Below, piece by piece: positions 39,601-51,654 of a stretch of DNA of 64,000 nucleotides; position 1 is the stretch's first letter; each line of letters starts with the position of its first letter. The DNA is from Galbula dea (taxonomy: Eukaryota > Chordata > Aves > Piciformes > Galbulidae): assembly GCA_013399015.1 (NCBI GenBank), contig VWZX01009072.1, forward strand, positions 62,001 to 126,000, given 5' to 3'. The notes under the pieces are model-generated. The model did no database searches. It was not told the DNA's origin and saw nothing but the letters and a program-made list of their open reading frames with translations. The translations under genes were made by a program, and so were the position numbers.

Positions 39601-42600
39601 TAACAAAACACTGGAACAGATACAGTTCCAGCAAGCTGATGCCCAGTGGTGGGACACTGCAGCAGAGCAGCCATGACTTTGATGTTGACTGTTTTAATGC
39701 TTTTTTATTTTACACTATTAATTCACTTTTTCGCCAGCTTTGGAAAGATCCTTTTGCAAACACAACTAAAGGAGATGTCTGAGATTTTCCCTGATTCAGT
39801 ATAAATTTATTACTAAAAGAGGTCCCATGTAGATTTGGATTCAAAATATATCACTCACAAAAAAAACCATGCTCCTTCTGCTAGAGCTCCCCCATCTGTG
39901 ACCTGTTGCTGGGTAAGGACACTCTCCTAAGCTGGCCTTGGAGCTGATGGCTAGCTTGATGATTAGTTGCTCCAGGCACTGCTTGCAATGAATCCGTCTG
40001 TTAAATGAAGCCCATTGTGGCTGCTTCTAAGCCTTTTCCTGACCTTTGATATTATGTCTTGACTTCTGGTCCTGCCCAGAACCATTAGGCGGTTAGTCTG
40101 GCTCATACCATCTCTGGGTTCTTCCCTGATCCATGACCACATATTCTTGCTGCCTCCAGGGGATCACACACACACAGACCAGGTCAGACAGGTGGTCTCA
40201 ACCACCTGCAGTCAGCCAGCCTGGGCACATGCCACTCCAGTGAGCAATGCGGTCTGGCACAGAGATGTTCACAACTACTGCTGCCATTGCAACAGGACAA
40301 CCAAAACCTCTACCCTCTTCAAATTGTGCAGCTGCACACCCCCCAGATCATTCCATGACTTTGCACCTCTGGTGACTGCCCACATATCTCTGTGGTCACA
40401 CTTTCTTGATCAGATTTGATCTCTTTTACTGGAGGAGGAAATACAAAAAAAGGAAGATCTGTGGGTGAATCTTCTGTGGAATTATACCACAAAATTGAGA
40501 GCCACAATACTCTAACCAGGTACAGCCAAACCATGGAAACCAAAGACTACATGGATCACGAGAAGTCTGAACTATCTGGTAGCAGAAGAGCATTCAGCCC
40601 AATGTGCAAGGGAAAGGACACAACTTCAGCGTGCCACTGTATCTGGAAATTACATCTGTGAGGCTGCAGCACTGTCCACTGAGAGACGTAATCAGGGTAG
40701 TCTATGGCCTATGCAGAAGTTGTCCCTGTTTTGAGGAGTGAGACCTTGTTTCCACAACCACTTCGACTACAGCTAGGTACCTGTTATTCTTTCTGCCACC
40801 CAGAAAACCAAACTGCTGGTGCCCAAGGCTGGATGGGGATGACAAGGCAAGTCCTGCAGCCGAGGCCATTGCTGTCCTGGCAGATATGTCCTCCTGTGAG
40901 CCAGCGAACCACTCCTGCTGTGGACGGCCTCTTTGGCAGCTTAAAGGACTGTGAATAATCCTTTTGAGCTCCTGCCACCAGTCTCAAAGTGTGATCAGTG
41001 CACAATGACGCCAATGACATAATCTGAACCTTCTCCTGCTTCGAGTGGCTGGGTTTGAACAACAGTGACAAGAAAGAGCTGGGATGTGGGAGACATTAAA
41101 AGGACTCTCTCCTACACATAGATCCTGTGACAAGAATGCAGTCACCCCATCAGATCACAGGACACTGTTGCACACAGGTCATGTGTTAGGGACATATTGT
41201 CCTGGCATCTCCATCTTGCCCTTGGTTCATGTGACAAGTGTATCTTCCTTCTCCTGTTTCCCCTGTCCCATCACACAGCTGGATGCAGACCTTAGCCCCA
41301 AGAAACCTGACTGCCGGTGTCTTGCTGCAGGGCTTTTGCCCATGCCTAAAGCAAAATGTAGATGGGGTAATTATTCAACCTGTTCATCATTGCTAAAGCC
41401 TAGGGCAGAAATGTGCTTTCGAGATGTCCATGATGCTGGACTAGGAGCCTCAGCACGCAGGGTCCCCCAGCAGGACGTAGCACATGCAGTGGTTGGGGCA
41501 TGCAGAACTGTCCTCTGTGACATGTTTTCACTTCTCACAGCTAAATCCTCTGCTGTTCTTTCTTGTATAAGCTTCATGTCCTTTGTGGTTGATTTAATGG
41601 AGAGTTAAGTCTTGAGGCTTTTGTTAATAAGACATCAGACATTTCAAATACTTGGTCACACTATATCAGCAACCATGGTCTGCAAAACTTTCTGGGGATT
41701 ATCCTGAGGATGAGGGTAGAATCTTGCCCTTGGAGAGCTAAATGAGAATCTTACCATAGATTTTATCACATTCCTGGAGCTGGGATTTTTCCCAGTGAGA
41801 CTTCTAGCACTTTAACTGAGTGTTCAGTTAGAAAGACCGCACATGATGCTGTCAGGCTTGTGTTTAGCTTTCCTGCTTCCAAGCCTGACTTGACCTAAGA
41901 CAAGAGCTGGGAGTGGAGGGGAGGAAGGGGAGACAGGCTGGGCAGGAAACAGAGTCCAGTGAACTTTTACAAACCTTAAACAACAGCAGTTGGCTGAGAT
42001 TCAGTGTGTGAGATGGACCAAGGTTCAGGGTGATTTATTTTATCTGGAATTGTTTCACATCTCTGGATGTAATGTGTGGGGTTGGCTTCCCCTCCAAGAG
42101 AAAGTAGGCCTTCCGAAGAAGGCTTTCAAAATGATCATCCATTTATCTGTAGCGCAGCATCCGCCTTCTCTGCATTCACAAATTTGGAACTAATTCCCTG
42201 TACGACATAGCATTTAATGAGTTTGTCTCCTGAGTTCTGCAAAGCATTTAAAATCCTTTTGATGGCATTTTCTCTTTAGTAATTAATGTCTTATCAGTGA
42301 GTTTTGCAGAGAACAATGGCCTGATTCTCCTCTGATGCCATTTTACATCTCTGTAGCTTCACTGACTACAAATGATTTACTCCTGCTTTGCACAGTGGGA
42401 AAGGAGAAATAAGACCTGAAGCCTACCACTATTTAATCACATGCTTTGAATTCACTTTGTTTCATTCAGAGTTTGTCCTTTGCTTGCAGCCCTGCATAAT
42501 TCTCATTCTGCTATCATTAGGAAGCTGGTCACTATCAAGAATATGTGTACTACCTTTTCATTTCAGACCCCCCAAGTAAGGGATGCTCCAGCTGGGGGAA

Positions 42601-45050
42601 GCCCCATACCACATTGTCCCATGGCAGGATGTGGTGGCTCTTCTCCTCAGCTGGGTGTCAGACTTCTCTACAAGCACTGAGGGACACTGGTCATTATTTA
42701 CTTTCACCCCCCAAAACCAGATTTTTCTACATACCTTATAAGTTTGCAATTACACTCAAAAAGAAAAGCTTGTCACATGAAACTGGAGCTTTTTCTCCAG
42801 CACAAAATGTCCAGCTGCTTTTTCTCTTAGAAACAGTCAGACCATAGACTCTCCTTGTACTGCAGACTAATTTGTTTTGGTGCTCACAGGATGTATATCC
42901 TGAGATTGGAATAAATCTGCTAAAACATGTGTGATCTGGACACATCTTTGTTTTATTCTTTTGGCTCCAGATCCAGTTCCATCCTAAGAAGGTAAAAACA
43001 ACACCAACAGAGAGAGAAACAGCAATGTGAAAAAAACAAATAGCTATGATAATGCTTGATATAGACAGGTGCTCGCTTGTTGGAATATATGTTTATTTTA
43101 AATATATTTGTATCTAAACAGTAAAGTACGAGCAGGCAAGTGGTAGCAGATACTGGTTTAGAATACTTTCATCAATTACATACAAATTTGGACTAACAGT
43201 AGAATGCTCGGTATATTATATGGGCATGTCCTGCAGTGTCTGTTTACTCCTATAAGTTAGGAGGTGATAAGTAGTGTCAATTAATTCCAGTGATTCTTTT
43301 TATGGGTGAAAATATTACTCACATGGGTACAGATATCCAGGGCCATATAACAGAAATTAGTTAACTCACATGTGACATGTTTTGCATTATATTTTAGGAG
43401 TAACATTAAGAAAACCTTTGCTATAAAAACATTTAAGCTACAAAGCAAAGCGCTTGGATTTGACAACATCAGCATTAAGGTTGTCCTTGCAGCTAATGCC
43501 TCATGATACCACTGTTAATTACAGTTGTCTTTGTCATTGTCTCTATAACTTTCAACTTCTGTAGCAAAACACTGCATGGATCTTACTGACAACATTACAT
43601 CTCACTGCACAACCTAATATTTATGCTGATCAGCCACAGCAGAGTGTGGCTGGGGGCTGGGGCAGACAGACATCTTCCCATCACTGTTTGCAGACAGCAG
43701 AGGAATGTGGAACCTTATGTCCAGCGGTGGTAGCTTTGAGGTGTGGAGAACACAGCTGCCCAGGGATGGGCAGTTATCATCTTGTCTGGAGCAGGACTGT
43801 TTCCCTCTTCTCCTTTTCCTGGCCACTCCAGACACTGCATCATCCTGATTTTCTCCCTCTCTGCCCCTGCAGGTGTCATCTACTGTGGATGCCCTGGTGC
43901 CAACAGCTTCCTCCACCATCACTCTTGTCCTTCTCTCACTGTGCTTCTCCCTGCCCATATCCTCCCTCTTCCTCCTCATTCTCCAGCTCTTACATCCACT
44001 GCACCTTTCTTTATTCTTCCATGAGTAAATCAAATTCCCTTCTCTTCCCCCTTGCTGCTCAGATACACACAGCAGACCTTGTCTCGCAAGTGCCAAGAGG
44101 AAATCTACAGCCAGCCCTTTCATTTGGAGACCAACCGCAGAGAGTTTTCTGTGGTTCTGAACTGGAACATGCCTGGCCTAGATGGGATTTTTAGATGTCA
44201 GAATTTAGCAAGTCTCTACTGAGCAGGTACAAACTGCAAAGACAATACTGCTTAGGCATGCTCTGCATTTGGGAATAATTTCCCAAATGTGTGGAAAAGC
44301 AAATTTCTGGTGTTTGGTTGACAACTTTTTGCCAAATTTTTTCTCTCTGCTTCCATGCACGGAGGTAAAACATCTTCTCAGAGTAATGTTTGAAGGAATT
44401 TGGCTTACCATAGACAAAATAACATACTTTCTCCTAACCTTGCTCTTGGATACAGATGCACCATTCTTGATAAAACTTGCAAAACAAAAATAAAACAAAG
44501 CAAATAAAGTCAGCCGGAGGCTAATACCCAGCATAGAAAATTTCAGATTGATGCATTAAACTTTGGCAAATGTATAAGCAACTGACAACAAGATATAATA
44601 ATGAGAAAGTGTTGGGCAATCTCTGCACCTATAATTCATAACTCCTACACATTTTAAGGTAATAGAAATTACTCATGTTCATCAGGAACTGAATAGATGC
44701 CTCTGTTATTACTTGTATTATTCAGTTAGTAACAGCAGCCAAATGTATGTCTAACTGACTTGCATTAACTTCAGCAGTATACCTGGCAGAATTAAAATCT
44801 GTTTCAATTCAACCCTTCCTTATTTTTCTCCTGATGTACAGCGCACAAACCTTAACCACAATACAATCTTTTGGGGTAATGAACTAAACCAACAATGCAT
44901 TTCATTTGCAGAGATCATCACATAGGAGACACTTCCAGGTATGCAAATATCCCAGGCAAATATTGAGCCACAGCTCTAAATGAAACTTTCAGAGATAAAG
45001 AATTATCTTTTGTATTTTAAAGGTACATTTTGTCCTAATAAAAAATATCT

Positions 45051-45082
45051 TAAAAAAAAATAAAAGAAAAAGAAAAGAAAAG
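45051..45082 (+). repeat. A-rich/AAAAG simple repeat
   Basis: A run of nine A, then a T, then AAAAG-type units to 45082. No recognisable retroposed sequence was seen just upstream, so a poly(A) tail of a retroposon is not claimed. Confidence 0.75.
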
Positions 45083-45888
45083 TGTAATAGTCTTGGCTAG
45101 AATGGCAGAGTGGAAAATGCAGTGACACTGAGTTTTTTTGTGGGAGTTAACATTCAGAGCCAAAGCTGGGAATATAATGTTTCATTACCCAAGTTTCATG
45201 ATTTTTTTTGGTGGTCCTTGGTGTCAGGATTGTGTTACTTGCTTTGCTCATGGAGCTTGGTTGGCACCTCTCCTGAAAAGGAGACCCTCACATCATCAAG
45301 GGACTCAAGGCATGTATTTTAGATTTAAAAACTTCACCAATTTGCCAATATCAGGGAATGAGACTTGCTCTAGGAGCACTGCCAAAGCCAGGCTTTAATG
45401 TCAGGTGTAAAGGCCATCTTTGAATCTGGATGAATGACTGGCTCAGACGTGCCCCTCTGGGCAGGTGTCATAACTTTCTGACCATAACTCTTCTGGAAAG
45501 CCTGCTGGCGTCACCCTCATGGAGCAGGAGGTTACTCCAGATCCCCCCCTGCCCACCCCACCTGCAGCATTCCCCTCTGCAGCAGTTGCTGGAGCAAAGC
45601 CGCCAGCTCAGGTTTGTTTCTTTGTATCAATATTCACTCTGTTGCACGACAGCAAACACAAACCAGCTCCATGTTCAGGCTGCCCCTGGACAGCTTCAGC
45701 CAACCACCTGATAGGAGGCTGTCACTTGTGCCCTGCCTGCAATGCCAGCCTTTTAGTTTCTTCTTTATTAGGCCCTCCCTCTCACTGTTCTTTTCTACCA
45801 AAAATGAACAAAAAAGGTTTGTTTGTTGCAAGTTTCCTATTGTCAGTTGATGTCCAGCTAAGTTGCAGGCTAAGCTCAGAGTTTCTAT

Positions 45889-45969
45889 TGCATTCATCCA
45901 ATGCCCAGCACCACAAACCACCTTATAAAACACATACAGTCCAACTGCATGGCCCTGGCAGTGCCACAG
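45889..45969 (+). repeat. Left arm of an 81-bp inverted repeat
   Basis: This 81-bp arm aligns without gaps to the reverse complement of 46434-46514, with 14 mismatches by hand count (about 83% identity). The inner 55 bp (45915-45969) carries only 5 mismatches. Mismatches are concentrated in the outer third, and most of the rest are transitions. The arm contains an imperfect palindrome at 45933-45951. The two arms could be terminal inverted repeats of a small non-autonomous DNA element, or two copies of one short repeat inserted head to head. Confidence 0.85.
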
Positions 45970-46433
45970 TAGACATAACAAGCACTGGTGGTTTTAATGA
46001 TGCCCTTAGCTCCTGCCATGCTGTTGTTTCAGCTATCAGGAAGCACCCAGTTCTGTGCAGTTCATAGCTAACCAAAATAAACAGATACATAGAACAAAAA
46101 CCAAATAACCTGCATAAGTCTGTGATTCAGAAGCTGAATAGCAAAAAGGCCTTTGAATCAAAGAGAAGCACAGATGTCCCAGGGCATTTTGGGGATGTTT
46201 GGAAGAGGTACCCTTGAAACAAAAGCCTGTCAAAGAAGAAGTTTCGTTCATATAATTAGACTGTTAAGAAATGTTACAGAAAAGAACCATTCAGTGACAG
46301 TTACCAAAAATTGCTGCACCTCTTCTGTGGTTCAGTGGTCCCCTGAGCACAAGACCCACCCTACCACATCCCTGAATTCAGATTATAATACAGAAATCAA
46401 CATGACCTGCAAATATATTTATATGATTAGGTG
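45970..46433. other. 464-bp centre of the inverted repeat
   Basis: The sequence between the two arms has no recognisable coding content or transposase similarity. It does not itself fold obviously. A 182-codon frame (45519-46067) covers the left arm and part of the centre but resembles nothing known. If the whole is a mobile element, this centre would be a non-autonomous internal region. Confidence 0.5.
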
Positions 46434-46514
46434 CTGTGGCACTGCTGGGGCCATACAGTTGGACTGTATGTAATTTATAAGGTGGTTTATAATGCTGGGA
46501 TTTATAAGAATACA
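46434..46514 (-). repeat. Right arm of the 81-bp inverted repeat
   Basis: Reverse-complement partner of 45889-45969. It contains a perfect hairpin palindrome at 46452-46470 (CATACAGT-TGG-ACTGTATG), which in the left arm has one mismatch. No clear target-site duplication is visible outside the two arms: the 8 bp before the left arm and the 8 bp after the right arm differ. A classical transposon assignment is therefore not proven. Confidence 0.85.
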
Positions 46515-49500
46515 AGTTCATTTTGGCTCATTGCTGCCATGAGTTCAAACAGATTCTTCCTTTTCACAGGTTTTGCTTCTTTTTGAATAAGCTATTTGGG
46601 AAAATTGGCCACCTCTTATGACCTTTGAATGTGACACCAAGGTGTCCTATCCTGGGCACAAATACAGCCACTGACCATTTATACAACAAACATCAGCTCC
46701 AGCCAGTGCCACCTCATCACCCACCTGGCAGCAGCACAAGGCTCAGGGTTTTGCTGTCTTCACTGGTGCTTTGGGCCAAATGTTGTCAATCATGTTTTGT
46801 ATTATTGGCCAAATCTTAATGGAGAAATGGCACGATTAGAAGCTCTCCTTGCCTCTTTCTTAGCCCTGCTGGTTGTGCAAGACACCAGGAGGACTTGGCC
46901 ACACAGAAATGAATGCTGGGAAAACATTCAGAAATTTGTTAAGCATACTTAACAGTGCCTTGGCAGCCATAGGCTAGAAATCCTCTTCCAAGACTTCCAA
47001 ACTTGCTTTTTGCACAGCTCCCATCTCTGTCTAACCATGACTCTTCCCTATAATTCCAGTAACTCTACGGTACATTCCACTAAAAGAATCCTGAAAGCCC
47101 TGTCTCTGCTCTGTGATACAACTGCTTCAGAAATGTTTGTGTTTGTGTGAAATGACTTGGTACTTAGACTGTACAGTGTGAATGAGCCAGAAAAGGGAAC
47201 ACAAGCTACAAATCCAGAAGGTTTATTTCCCCATATGAGAGACCCAGAGCTGAATTTTTTAATTTGGTGGACATTTGGGTTATCGTGAGGGCTTTTTGGT
47301 AGTTGATAACCACATTGCACATGCTACAAGCAAGGTCCTCTCACAACCTTCCAGCACACAGAACATTTTGGAAAAAAATGGCCTTTGGTGAAGTTTGCTC
47401 CTTAATCCTGCTCCAGCCTAGTTTGATGTGACATTGGGGTTGTGATCAGGTGTGTGGTGCATGTTGGAGGGCTGGGGGGGTGACTCAAAGTGACACAAAG
47501 GCAGTGCAGGGATGGCTGCCTGACAGTCTGCATCAGAAAAGCCCAGGCCTGCAGCTTTCTCTTGGCAGCTCTTGTCTCATCACCTGGCTCCGATTATCTT
47601 CTTATTGCAGTTCTCATTACATAATTCCTTTGGGTTAAAAACACTTGGTTTCAGCTTTGTGTCAGGTTTCCCACTTGCCTCTGTTCCTATAAAATCAGGA
47701 TTGAAGCAGGTGCTGGAGCATTTGGCTGTAGCAAGGTAGCATAGCTGTTGTCTGTGGGACCATGCATGGAAATGCTCCTCTGCAGCATGGTGCTCCCAGC
47801 TGCAGGGCTCCATAGGCAGCAAGTGGGGCTCAAGACAATATTTTATTATCTCTGTGACTACATGGGTTATTTCTTTTCTCTTCGTTCTCCCTCATGCTCA
47901 TTTCTATCTTTCCCAACCACCCATCCAGCTTCTGGCCTTCAGTTCTTCTCCTTCTAATGTTAGTGTGTGTGTGTGCTTATTAGCTTCATGCTTGGTATCA
48001 GAGATTGCCCCCACACAGGTTTAAGGATGTGTGTAGGCATTTGAAGTTTTTGCAGATCTTATCTTCAAGTCCTTCATGGACACTGCCTACATGGATACTC
48101 ATGGTCCACGAGAAATCTACTAGCTGCTCTTGTCTTTGCCTGAGGAAGTCTTTTTGTTTGCTAGCTGCGGATACTAGGTTGGTCTTTGATAAACTTTACC
48201 CTGTATGTAAGTCCCTGATAATCATGGATTGTAACATGAAAGAAAAGGTGAGCCTGGTTTATGTGTAAAGATGTGCCTGAAAGGTCTGAATGCTAAAACC
48301 CCACTTTACTGTAGTGAAGCCCCTTGATGTCTACAACCCTTAGGATGCTTCCTATGCTCAGCTTCTCTGTCTTCACATTTTTGCTTTTATGTTATTTGTG
48401 TGTAATGTGGCATTCTGTTTTCCTGCTGTTACGGATCCTGCCAGTTCTTGGTTCCCCTTTGACTTGTGGCAAGTTGCAGCCTCTTCATCTCTCATCATTC
48501 CTGCAGATGGAGATGTCCATAAGACCTCATGCCTATGTGAGACTCTATAGATTTGGTCCAACAAGACTCTTCCTCTTTGTTTCACTGCACTTCAGTCACC
48601 CACATCAAACACTGCTGAAATTGTTCCTTAGTTGGATAGCAACCCTGCTGCCTACCAAGGAAGTGGATACACATAATTGGGTCCTAAGTATTTGCAACAT
48701 TCTTTGAAGGAGAAGGATTATATTAAACAATGTTTAACATAAGGAATATATTAATCTGTGTGTGACACCCACAAGGGGCAGACCATTGAAAATCTGATAA
48801 GACTTCAGTAGGGAATGCAGCCTAAAAATCAATGAGACAGCGTGTCCAGAAGGTGGATCTAGAAATAGCAAGCATGGTGGCTGTTGAGAGGTATCATGTT
48901 CCTGGGACTGGGTCGTGTGCAGTGAGAGTACTCCAGGGATGGTCACCTACCCCTCTGGGGACAAGAGTTCTGCCGTTTCCCAGCCCAGAGCCAGCTGTTG
49001 CACCACCACTGAACAGGGATACTTGTTTGCTTGAGAGAGGCTGGTAAAGTGATGAGTGGAGCAAGAGACTGCTTGTGCCAAATTAACTTTATGTTCTTAC
49101 ATGGTGTTTCTGGTTTGATAGGAATGCAACCAGAGTGGGAACTGAAGGCAATTGGGATCTCAACACCCATTGGCCAAAGTGCTCCACAGAGCACAGGGCA
49201 AGTAAGGCGAAGGGCATGGAAAAATATCTGCCTGGGGATTCTGCCTGGGCTTTTCTTTCCCACTCTGGGGCCAGGGCCCTCTAAAAGAGACTTTGCTAGA
49301 AGAAAAGATAATTCTACAGTCCTTGTGACCATTTGACTTGGGCTATAAAACGCTGCTCACAGCCTTCTGAATTAAATCACCAGTGGTAGTTTGCAGACAA
49401 AACTGATACATTTTGCTTTCCTGGTTATTGCTCTTTTCCAATGTCCAATGACTGATGCAATATATGGACATGTACAGGGCTGGAAACATGCTGGCATAGA

Positions 49501-49890
49501 CAAGTGGATCAGGCTGAGGCTCCTAAGCTCTGCACTACCGTAATTTTCTCCGGCTGAGAAATACCATGGACTTGTCATAGCAAGACTTCTTGTCTTGGCT
49601 TCTGGAGCACTTGGCATTCTTGGGGCTGTCAATTTCTGCAATATTTATTTTGAAGACGGGGCTCCTGGATCCATGTAACGAGGTGCAAGACGCAGCTGTC
49701 TCTTACTGCCAACCCGTCAACCCTAAAAGTTTCTAGTCTTCTTGTTGAGGAAGAAAAGTCGAAAAAACCCGGAACCTTGGGGCAGAAAGCTCATGGGGGG
49801 ATCCAAAATGGGCTGTCATTTCGGGATATCCTCCCTCCCCATAATTTTTAACTCCTCCATCCTGTTTTTTTCCTGGTCTTGATTCTGCCA
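46515..49890. other. Non-coding region upstream of the CpG island
   Basis: No exon was recognised. Frames of 127 codons (48324-48707) and 129 codons (48943-49332) are isolated and have no domain. Base composition is ordinary until about 49880, where GC content and CpG frequency rise sharply into the promoter region. Confidence 0.55.
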
Positions 49891-50554
49891 CCCAGGCTAA
49901 CTCGGGAGGGTGTCGCGGAGCAGTGGAACGAAACCCGGCGGCAGAGCGGTAAAACCAGGAGGCAACTGCCAGATTCCCCCTTAAAATGGAGCCTTTCCAC
50001 GTCCCCGCTTTTATCCCGGGCCATCCCTCGCTCGGTCGGCCCGCGGCGCTGCTCATGTTTTCCACTGGGGGAGAAGTCGAGAGAGGGGAGACTGGGGCAA
50101 AGCAGGAGGAGGAGAAGAAGGAGGAGGAGGAGGGGGTGAAAGTTGCTTGAATTTGCGAGGGGCGAGAGCCGGCGGCGGCAGCGCGTCGCCTCCTTCCACT
50201 GGCTGGGGGAGCTGCCAATCTGTGTTGTAATCCTGCAGGAATTTCTGCGGGGTTTAACTGGGAGCCACGCCGCCGCCGCCGCGCACTCGGGGCGGAGGGT
50301 GGTGTAGCAGCCAGCGCGCAGCTTGCAGCTCCAGGCGCGCCCCCAGTGCCGCGCATCACCCTGCCCACCGGGCAGCAGCGGAGCGGAGCGCGGCGACTAG
50401 CAGAAGGAGCGCGGCGGGTCGGAGGGCGCCCGTCACCGTGCCCCGCGCCCCCGCCCCCCCAATCCCCGGGCGCTCCCGAGCGCCGCCGCCCCCCGTTTCT
50501 CCTTTGTGCCCGGCCCCAGGCGGCTGCCGCCGCTGCGCCGGCTCCGCGGGAATA

Positions 50555-50614
50555 ATGCGGGGCGTGTGGCTAGCGCTCACCGTCAGCTTCGTGGCCTGCG
50601 CCTCCGGGCAGCCG
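50555..50614 (+). CDS. First coding exon encoding a signal peptide; gene unidentified
   Basis: The exon has 20 codons, starting at ATG 50555 with A at -3, a favourable initiation context. It encodes MRGVWLALTVSFVACASGQP: a basic N-terminus (R2), a hydrophobic core from about residue 4 to 16, and a small/polar C-region with plausible cleavage near Ser17-Gly18-Gln19. It ends at CCG followed by GTGAGT, a consensus splice donor, leaving a phase 0 intron. Its place in the middle of a CpG island supports a real 5' exon. The reading frame remains open on both sides because the region is GC-rich. I take the exon to stop at 50614 because of the donor and because what follows is low-complexity. The product should be a secreted or membrane protein. 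The remaining exons are outside the window or unrecognised, and 20 residues are too few to name the gene. Confidence 0.8.
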
Positions 50615-50816
50615 GTGAGTACTGGGGCGGGCGGAGGGGTGGGGGTAGCGGCGCAGCGGGACGGGACGGTGGCGGCAGCCTTGGTCGCTTCTGTTGAGCG
50701 CAGGGCGCGCAGCCTCGGCAGTGGCCCGCGGCATCGTCGCCCGCCGGGGCAGCAGGCTGGTCCGTGGGGGCGGCTGTTGGTAGCTGAGCGCTCTGCAAGC
50801 AGACGACACCTTCCTT

Positions 50817-50838
<22 letters not shown>
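50817..50838 (+). repeat. Poly(C) run, 22 bases
   Basis: Twenty-two consecutive C residues are followed by one G and eight A, only about 200 bp after the splice donor. The minus strand is therefore a G22 tract with G-quadruplex potential. Homopolymers of this length are error-prone in sequencing, so the true length may differ. Confidence 0.9.
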
Positions 50839-50847
<9 letters not shown>

Positions 50848-51262
50848 CAGAGGCCCCCTCCCTAAAGAAAAAACCACCCCCATGAGGCGGAGCACCCTGC
50901 CGCCCTCCAGCGAGCCCCATCCGAAGTTTGCGGCGACGACCCAGCCGCCTGCCGGCCCCGGAGCACCCACCCCCACCCTCCCCGCACCTGGGGTGCCTCT
51001 TTCCCTCCCACCCTGGAGGAGGGGGCGCTGCCTGACGGCCGTGGGGCTCTCAGGGGACAGCGGCGGTGCAGGGCTGGGTCCAGGATCCCACGGGGATTTG
51101 TGCCCGTTCCGGCCCAGCACCCGCCCGAGGAAAGCCCGCCTGGTCCCGGTTCTGCAGGCGGTAACGGGGAAGCGTCTCCTTGCAAAGTCAACCGTCCCCG
51201 GCTGGTTTGCCAAAAGGAGAAATAAAAGCATTGACTACACGTGGCTGCGCGGCTCAGGACCC

Positions 51263-51292
51263 NNNNNNNNNNNNNNNNNNNNNNNNNNNNNN
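51263..51292. other. Assembly gap (30 N)
   Basis: Thirty N are followed directly by ten C (51293-51302). The gap sits in the GC-rich island and probably marks a C homopolymer or other difficult GC-rich sequence that was not resolved. Frames that run across it are not meaningful. Confidence 0.98.
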
Positions 51293-51654
51293 CCCCCCCC
51301 CCAAATCCTCTCCGTATGCGTAAGGGCTGCGCCTATTCTGCCGGGGCGGCGGAGCCCGGGCCTGAGGTTGGCCCCGACAACCCTTCTTCTACGGGCTTGC
51401 TGCGTGGTGCTCGGGGTAGTGCCGCCGTTTACGCTTTTTTTCCCCGAGCCGTAAGTGTATTTGCTAACTGGGTTCCTCTGCTTAATGCAGTTAACTCGGT
51501 TGCTGGGATTTGTACCTCTGGAAAAAGCCACTCTCCGGCGAAGCGCTCCCAGCTTTTGCGGCCGGCCAGAAGGTTTCCGTCTTTCCCATCGGAGGATCTG
51601 AGATTGCCTTGAGGGAAGGTGGCATGCACATGACGCTGTTGCAGTGTTTGGGCA

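Larger units (their letters stand above)
32075..45888. other. Non-coding region
   Basis: No exon or RNA gene was recognised in about 13.8 kb. The longest frames (176 codons at 39252-39782 and 182 codons at 43646-44194, plus strand) have no recognisable domain. The second overlaps a 169-codon minus-strand frame, so it is probably chance. Microsatellites lie at 32485-32515, 36613-36656 and 45051-45082. A 12-bp word is duplicated at 33029 and 33048. Confidence 0.55.
49900..51600. promoter_or_regulatory. CpG-island promoter region
   Basis: GC content and CpG frequency are far above the rest of the window. The core, about 50160-50760, is dense in GCG, CGC and CCG words, with a CCG run near 50269-50284 and GC-box-like GGGGCGG at about 50290. 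There is no obvious TATA box, which fits the usual dispersed transcription starts of CpG-island promoters. A GGA/GAA-rich purine run lies at 50104-50137. The first coding exon starts at 50555, so sequence immediately upstream is probably 5' untranslated region. The transcription start is not placed. A divergent minus-strand transcript is possible but nothing seen supports one. Confidence 0.88.

Noticed and set aside
39252..39782. 176-codon plus-strand frame
   Set aside because: There is no recognisable family, signal or domain. The composition is that of the surrounding non-coding DNA.
43614..44194. 182-codon plus and 169-codon minus frames over the same DNA
   Set aside because: They are mutual shadows in C/T-rich sequence. 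The serine/proline/cysteine-rich and arginine-rich translations reflect base composition.
45519..46067. 182-codon plus-strand frame running into the inverted repeat
   Set aside because: It has no known similarity and extends through one arm of a repeat, so it is more likely accidental.
45889..46514. Inverted repeat as a microRNA precursor
   Set aside because: The 464-bp loop is far longer than a normal animal precursor hairpin, so a repeat-derived foldback is more likely.
49733..51231. Long minus-strand frames of 211 and 291 codons in the CpG island
   Set aside because: They are composition artefacts. Stop codons are rare in GC-rich DNA, the translations are low-complexity, and no splice or initiation context was convincing.
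50438..51454. 338-codon plus-strand frame through the CpG island
   Set aside because: It has no ATG before 50555, continues past a consensus splice donor at 50615, is proline/arginine/glycine-rich as expected from GC-rich DNA, and crosses the poly(C) run and the 30-N gap. Only 50555-50614 is kept as coding.
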